A DNA stretch of 49,971 bases from Sphingomonadales bacterium (GTDB lineage: Bacteria; Pseudomonadota; Alphaproteobacteria; Sphingomonadales; Sphingomonadaceae): positions 1 through 49,971 of the forward strand of contig SEFZ01000028.1 in the NCBI GenBank assembly GCA_004173185.1. The letters are read 5' to 3'. This document shows, piece by piece, positions 48,130 through 49,971 of this stretch (its first letter is position 1; every line of letters starts with the position of its first letter). The notes beneath the pieces are model-generated. The model ran no database searches and had not been told where the DNA came from. It saw nothing but the letters and a program-made list of their open reading frames with translations. The translations under genes were made by a program, and so were the position numbers.

Positions 48130-49414
48130 TAGCGAACAAAAGGTCACGGTCCTCGGACTTGGTTATATCGGCCTGCCCACCGCCGCGCTGATCGCACGCT
48201 CGGGGTGCAAGGTAACCGGCGTCGACGTCAGCCGACATGTCGTCGACACGGTCAACAGCGGCAAGGTGCATATCGAGGAAGTCGATCTCGACGGTCTCGT
48301 CCAGGGCGTCGTGTCGCGCGGAACGCTGGTTGCTTCGACCGACGTCGCCCCCGCCGACACCTTCGTCATCGCGGTGCCCACGCCGCATGACGACGAGCAT
48401 CGCCCCGACATCAGCCATGTCCTTTCGGCGGCGCGCGCGATCGCGCCGAAGCTGGAGGCTGGCAATCTGGTTATTCTCGAATCAACCTCGCCCGTCGGCA
48501 CCACCGAAAAAGTCGCCCAGCTCCTCGCCGAGCTCCGCCCCGACCTCGAGGTTCCGGGCGCCTGCACCGGCGCTGCCGACATCTTCGTTTCTTATTGCCC
48601 GGAGCGCGTGCTTCCGGGCCGCATCCTCGTCGAACTCGTCGACAACGACCGATGCATCGGCGGCATCACCCCGCGCTGCGCCCGCCGTGCGATGACCTTC
48701 TACCGTCAGTTCGTGCGCGGAGCGTGCGTCACCACCTCGGCGCGCGCCGCCGAAATGGTAAAGCTGGTCGAGAACAGCTATCGCGACGTCAACATCGCTT
48801 TTGCCAACGAACTGTCGATGATGGCCGAGCATATGGGCGTCGATGTCTGGGAGGTGATCCGCCTCGCGAACCGCCATCCGCGCGTCAACATCCTCCAGCC
48901 CGGCCCCGGCGTCGGCGGCCATTGCATCGCGGTCGACCCCTGGTTCCTCGTCCATGGCGCGCCCGATCACAGCCGCCTGACCCGCACCGCGCGCGAAGTG
49001 AATCTCGCCAAGACCGCGCATGTCATCGGCGCCGCCGAAATGCTCGTGTCGCAGCATCCGAAGGCGCGCGTCGCGTGCCTTGGCCTCGCCTTCAAGCCGA
49101 ATATCGACGATTTCCGCGAAAGCCCCGCGGTCGAGGTCGCCGCCGCGCTTGCACGCCGCTTCGGCAAGCAGATCGAGATCGTCGAGCCCTATGCGCGCGG
49201 GCTGCCGATGGAGTTCGCGGGCACGAGCGCCGAGCTGATCGACCTCGACAGCGCGCTTGCCGGGTGCGACGTGCTGATCGTCCTCGTCGACCACGACCTG
49301 TTCAAATCGATCCCGATCGAGGAACGCGGCGACAAGATCGTCTATGACACGCGCGGCCTGTGGCTCGACCAGCCGAGCAGCGGCAATGGCAATCGCCTGC
49401 ACAGAGCGGCCTGA
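48119..49414 (+). CDS. wecC: UDP-N-acetyl-D-mannosamine dehydrogenase
   Basis: A 431-residue UDP-sugar dehydrogenase that oxidises UDP-ManNAc to UDP-ManNAcA. KVTVLGLGYIGLPTAALIAR begins the NAD domain, VAVPTPHDDEHRPDISHV-type wording and ESTSPVGTTEKVAQLLAEL follow, YCPERVLPGRILVELVDNDR and GPGVGGHCIAVDPWFLVHG (catalytic Cys) are WecC-specific, and CLGLAFKPNIDDFRESPAVE begins the C-terminal domain. The GTG start at 48119-48121 is inside the wecB 3' end (11-nt overlap), with GGAG about 10 nt upstream; the longer frame from 47978 is a shadow of wecB. Confidence 0.95.
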   Translation: MPIDSEQKVTVLGLGYIGLPTAALIARSGCKVTGVDVSRHVVDTVNSGKVHIEEVDLDGLVQGVVSRGTLVASTDVAPADTFVIAVPTPHDDEHRPDISHVLSAARAIAPKLEAGNLVILESTSPVGTTEKVAQLLAELRPDLEVPGACTGAADIFVSYCPERVLPGRILVELVDNDRCIGGITPRCARRAMTFYRQFVRGACVTTSARAAEMVKLVENSYRDVNIAFANELSMMAEHMGVDVWEVIRLANRHPRVNILQPGPGVGGHCIAVDPWFLVHGAPDHSRLTRTAREVNLAKTAHVIGAAEMLVSQHPKARVACLGLAFKPNIDDFRESPAVEVAAALARRFGKQIEIVEPYARGLPMEFAGTSAELIDLDSALAGCDVLIVLVDHDLFKSIPIEERGDKIVYDTRGLWLDQPSSGNGNRLHRAA

Positions 49415-49459
49415 CGCAGCGCGCTTGACGCTCCGCCCGTGGCTCCGCATCTTGGCTTC

Positions 49460-49971
49460 ATGCTGACGCGTCTCGAAACCATCGTCGTCGAAAAGCCCTG
49501 GGGACGCACCGATATTCCTGCTGCGTTCGGCGATTTCGGCGGGCGCCGGATCGGCGAGATCTGGTTTTCGACTCCAGCCGGCGACGATGCGCCGATCATG
49601 GTCAAATTCCTCTTCACCTCGGAACGGCTGTCGATCCAGGTCCACCCCGACGACAGCGCGGCGCAGGCGGTCGGCTTTCCCCGCGGCAAGGACGAATGCT
49701 GGCTGATTCTCGAGGCCGAACCCGGCGCCGAACTTGGCGTCGGCCTGAACACGGAAACCACCCGCGAAGCCCTGCGCGACGCCGCGCTCGACGGAACGAT
49801 CGTCGACATGATCGACTGGCGACCGTCGAAGGCGAATGATTTCGTCTACAACCGAGCGGGCACGATCCATGCGATCGGAGGCGGGCTGACCGTCGTCGAG
49901 GTGCAGCAGAATGTCGACTGCACCTATCGCCTCTATGACTATGGCCGCCCGCGCGAGTTGCATCTCGATGA
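49460..49971 (+). CDS. manA: Mannose-6-phosphate isomerase, class I, partial
   Basis: The first 170 residues of a cupin-fold zinc enzyme that interconverts fructose-6-P and mannose-6-P, feeding GDP-mannose synthesis. ETIVVEKPWGRTDIPAAFG, IGEIWFSTP and the zinc-binding LSIQVHPDDSAAQAVGFPRG are visible, with KDECWLILEAEPGAELGVGL and VYNRAGTIHAIGGGLTVVEV following. The gene runs off the right edge. ATG 49460-49462 has no good Shine-Dalgarno; it is 45 nt after wecC, so probably co-transcribed. Its presence suggests a mannose-type residue or other GDP-sugar in the surface polymer. Confidence 0.9.
   Translation, partial: MLTRLETIVVEKPWGRTDIPAAFGDFGGRRIGEIWFSTPAGDDAPIMVKFLFTSERLSIQVHPDDSAAQAVGFPRGKDECWLILEAEPGAELGVGLNTETTREALRDAALDGTIVDMIDWRPSKANDFVYNRAGTIHAIGGGLTVVEVQQNVDCTYRLYDYGRPRELHLD

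Noticed and set aside
48482..49963. 493-codon open frame on the minus strand over wecC and manA
   Set aside because: Shadow frame; both plus-strand genes are unmistakable.

Overview
This is a high-GC alphaproteobacterial window. The protein families and the Wzx/Wzy-type exopolysaccharide or O-antigen layout suggest a sphingomonad (Sphingopyxis, Sphingomonas or a relative); that assignment comes from protein flavour, not from a marker gene. Almost every gene belongs to making, polymerising, exporting or modifying a complex acidic surface polysaccharide. I saw no rRNA, tRNA, CRISPR array, insertion sequence or phage genes.

Layout. (1) 1-2164, minus strand: the N-terminal half of UDP-glucose 6-dehydrogenase (cut by the window edge) and the SelO-type protein AMPylase. 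(2) 2416-8622: an asparagine-synthase-family amidotransferase (+), a GT4 glycosyltransferase and a Wzy-like polymerase (-), and an unrecognised probably secreted protein (+). (3) 8627-24700, minus strand: a tightly packed operon-like run of 15 genes, read from wbpB towards wzx. It contains the complete WbpB-D-A-E-I set for UDP-2,3-diacetamido-2,3-dideoxy-mannuronate, a GNAT acetyltransferase, a second DegT aminotransferase, a TylF-type methyltransferase, a split transketolase, the initiating phosphoglycosyl transferase, a GT4, a protein resembling animal D-glucuronyl C5-epimerase, a second amidotransferase and the flippase. (4) 24816-32043, minus strand: a D-2-hydroxyglutarate dehydrogenase-like flavoprotein, a TPR protein, the Wzc-type tyrosine autokinase, the Wza-type export lipoprotein and an O-antigen ligase/polymerase-family protein. 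(5) 32212-35093, minus strand: a FlaA1/CapD-type NDP-sugar dehydratase and a PPP-type phosphatase. (6) 35389-46713, minus strand: a type I secretion unit (HlyD-like adaptor and HlyB-like ABC exporter) flanked by two large RTX proteins sharing an almost identical 79-residue tryptophan-rich repeat. One carries a beta-helix, tailspike-like N-terminus; the other carries FG-GAP-like repeats and a duplicated transglutaminase-like domain. (7) 47014-49971, plus strand: wecB, wecC and a partial class I mannose-6-phosphate isomerase.

How it fits together (inference). Three UDP-sugar 6-dehydrogenases point to a uronic-acid-rich repeat unit. The amidotransferases may convert uronates to uronamides, the C5-epimerase-like protein may invert a uronate (D-manno to L-gulo, or GlcA to IdoA), and FlaA1 with an aminotransferase and a GNAT enzyme may supply a 6-deoxy-4-amino sugar for the first residue. 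Wzx, Wzy, Wzc and Wza flip, polymerise and export the polymer. The RTX proteins sent out by the adjacent type I system are candidates to bind, crosslink or trim it outside the cell.

Most unusual points: a 2-hydroxyglutarate dehydrogenase directly upstream of the 2-oxoglutarate-dependent WbpB/WbpE steps, WbpI with an extra ~190-residue C-terminal domain, the heparan-type C5-epimerase homologue, and the paired RTX proteins with one intact and one degenerate transglutaminase-like domain.
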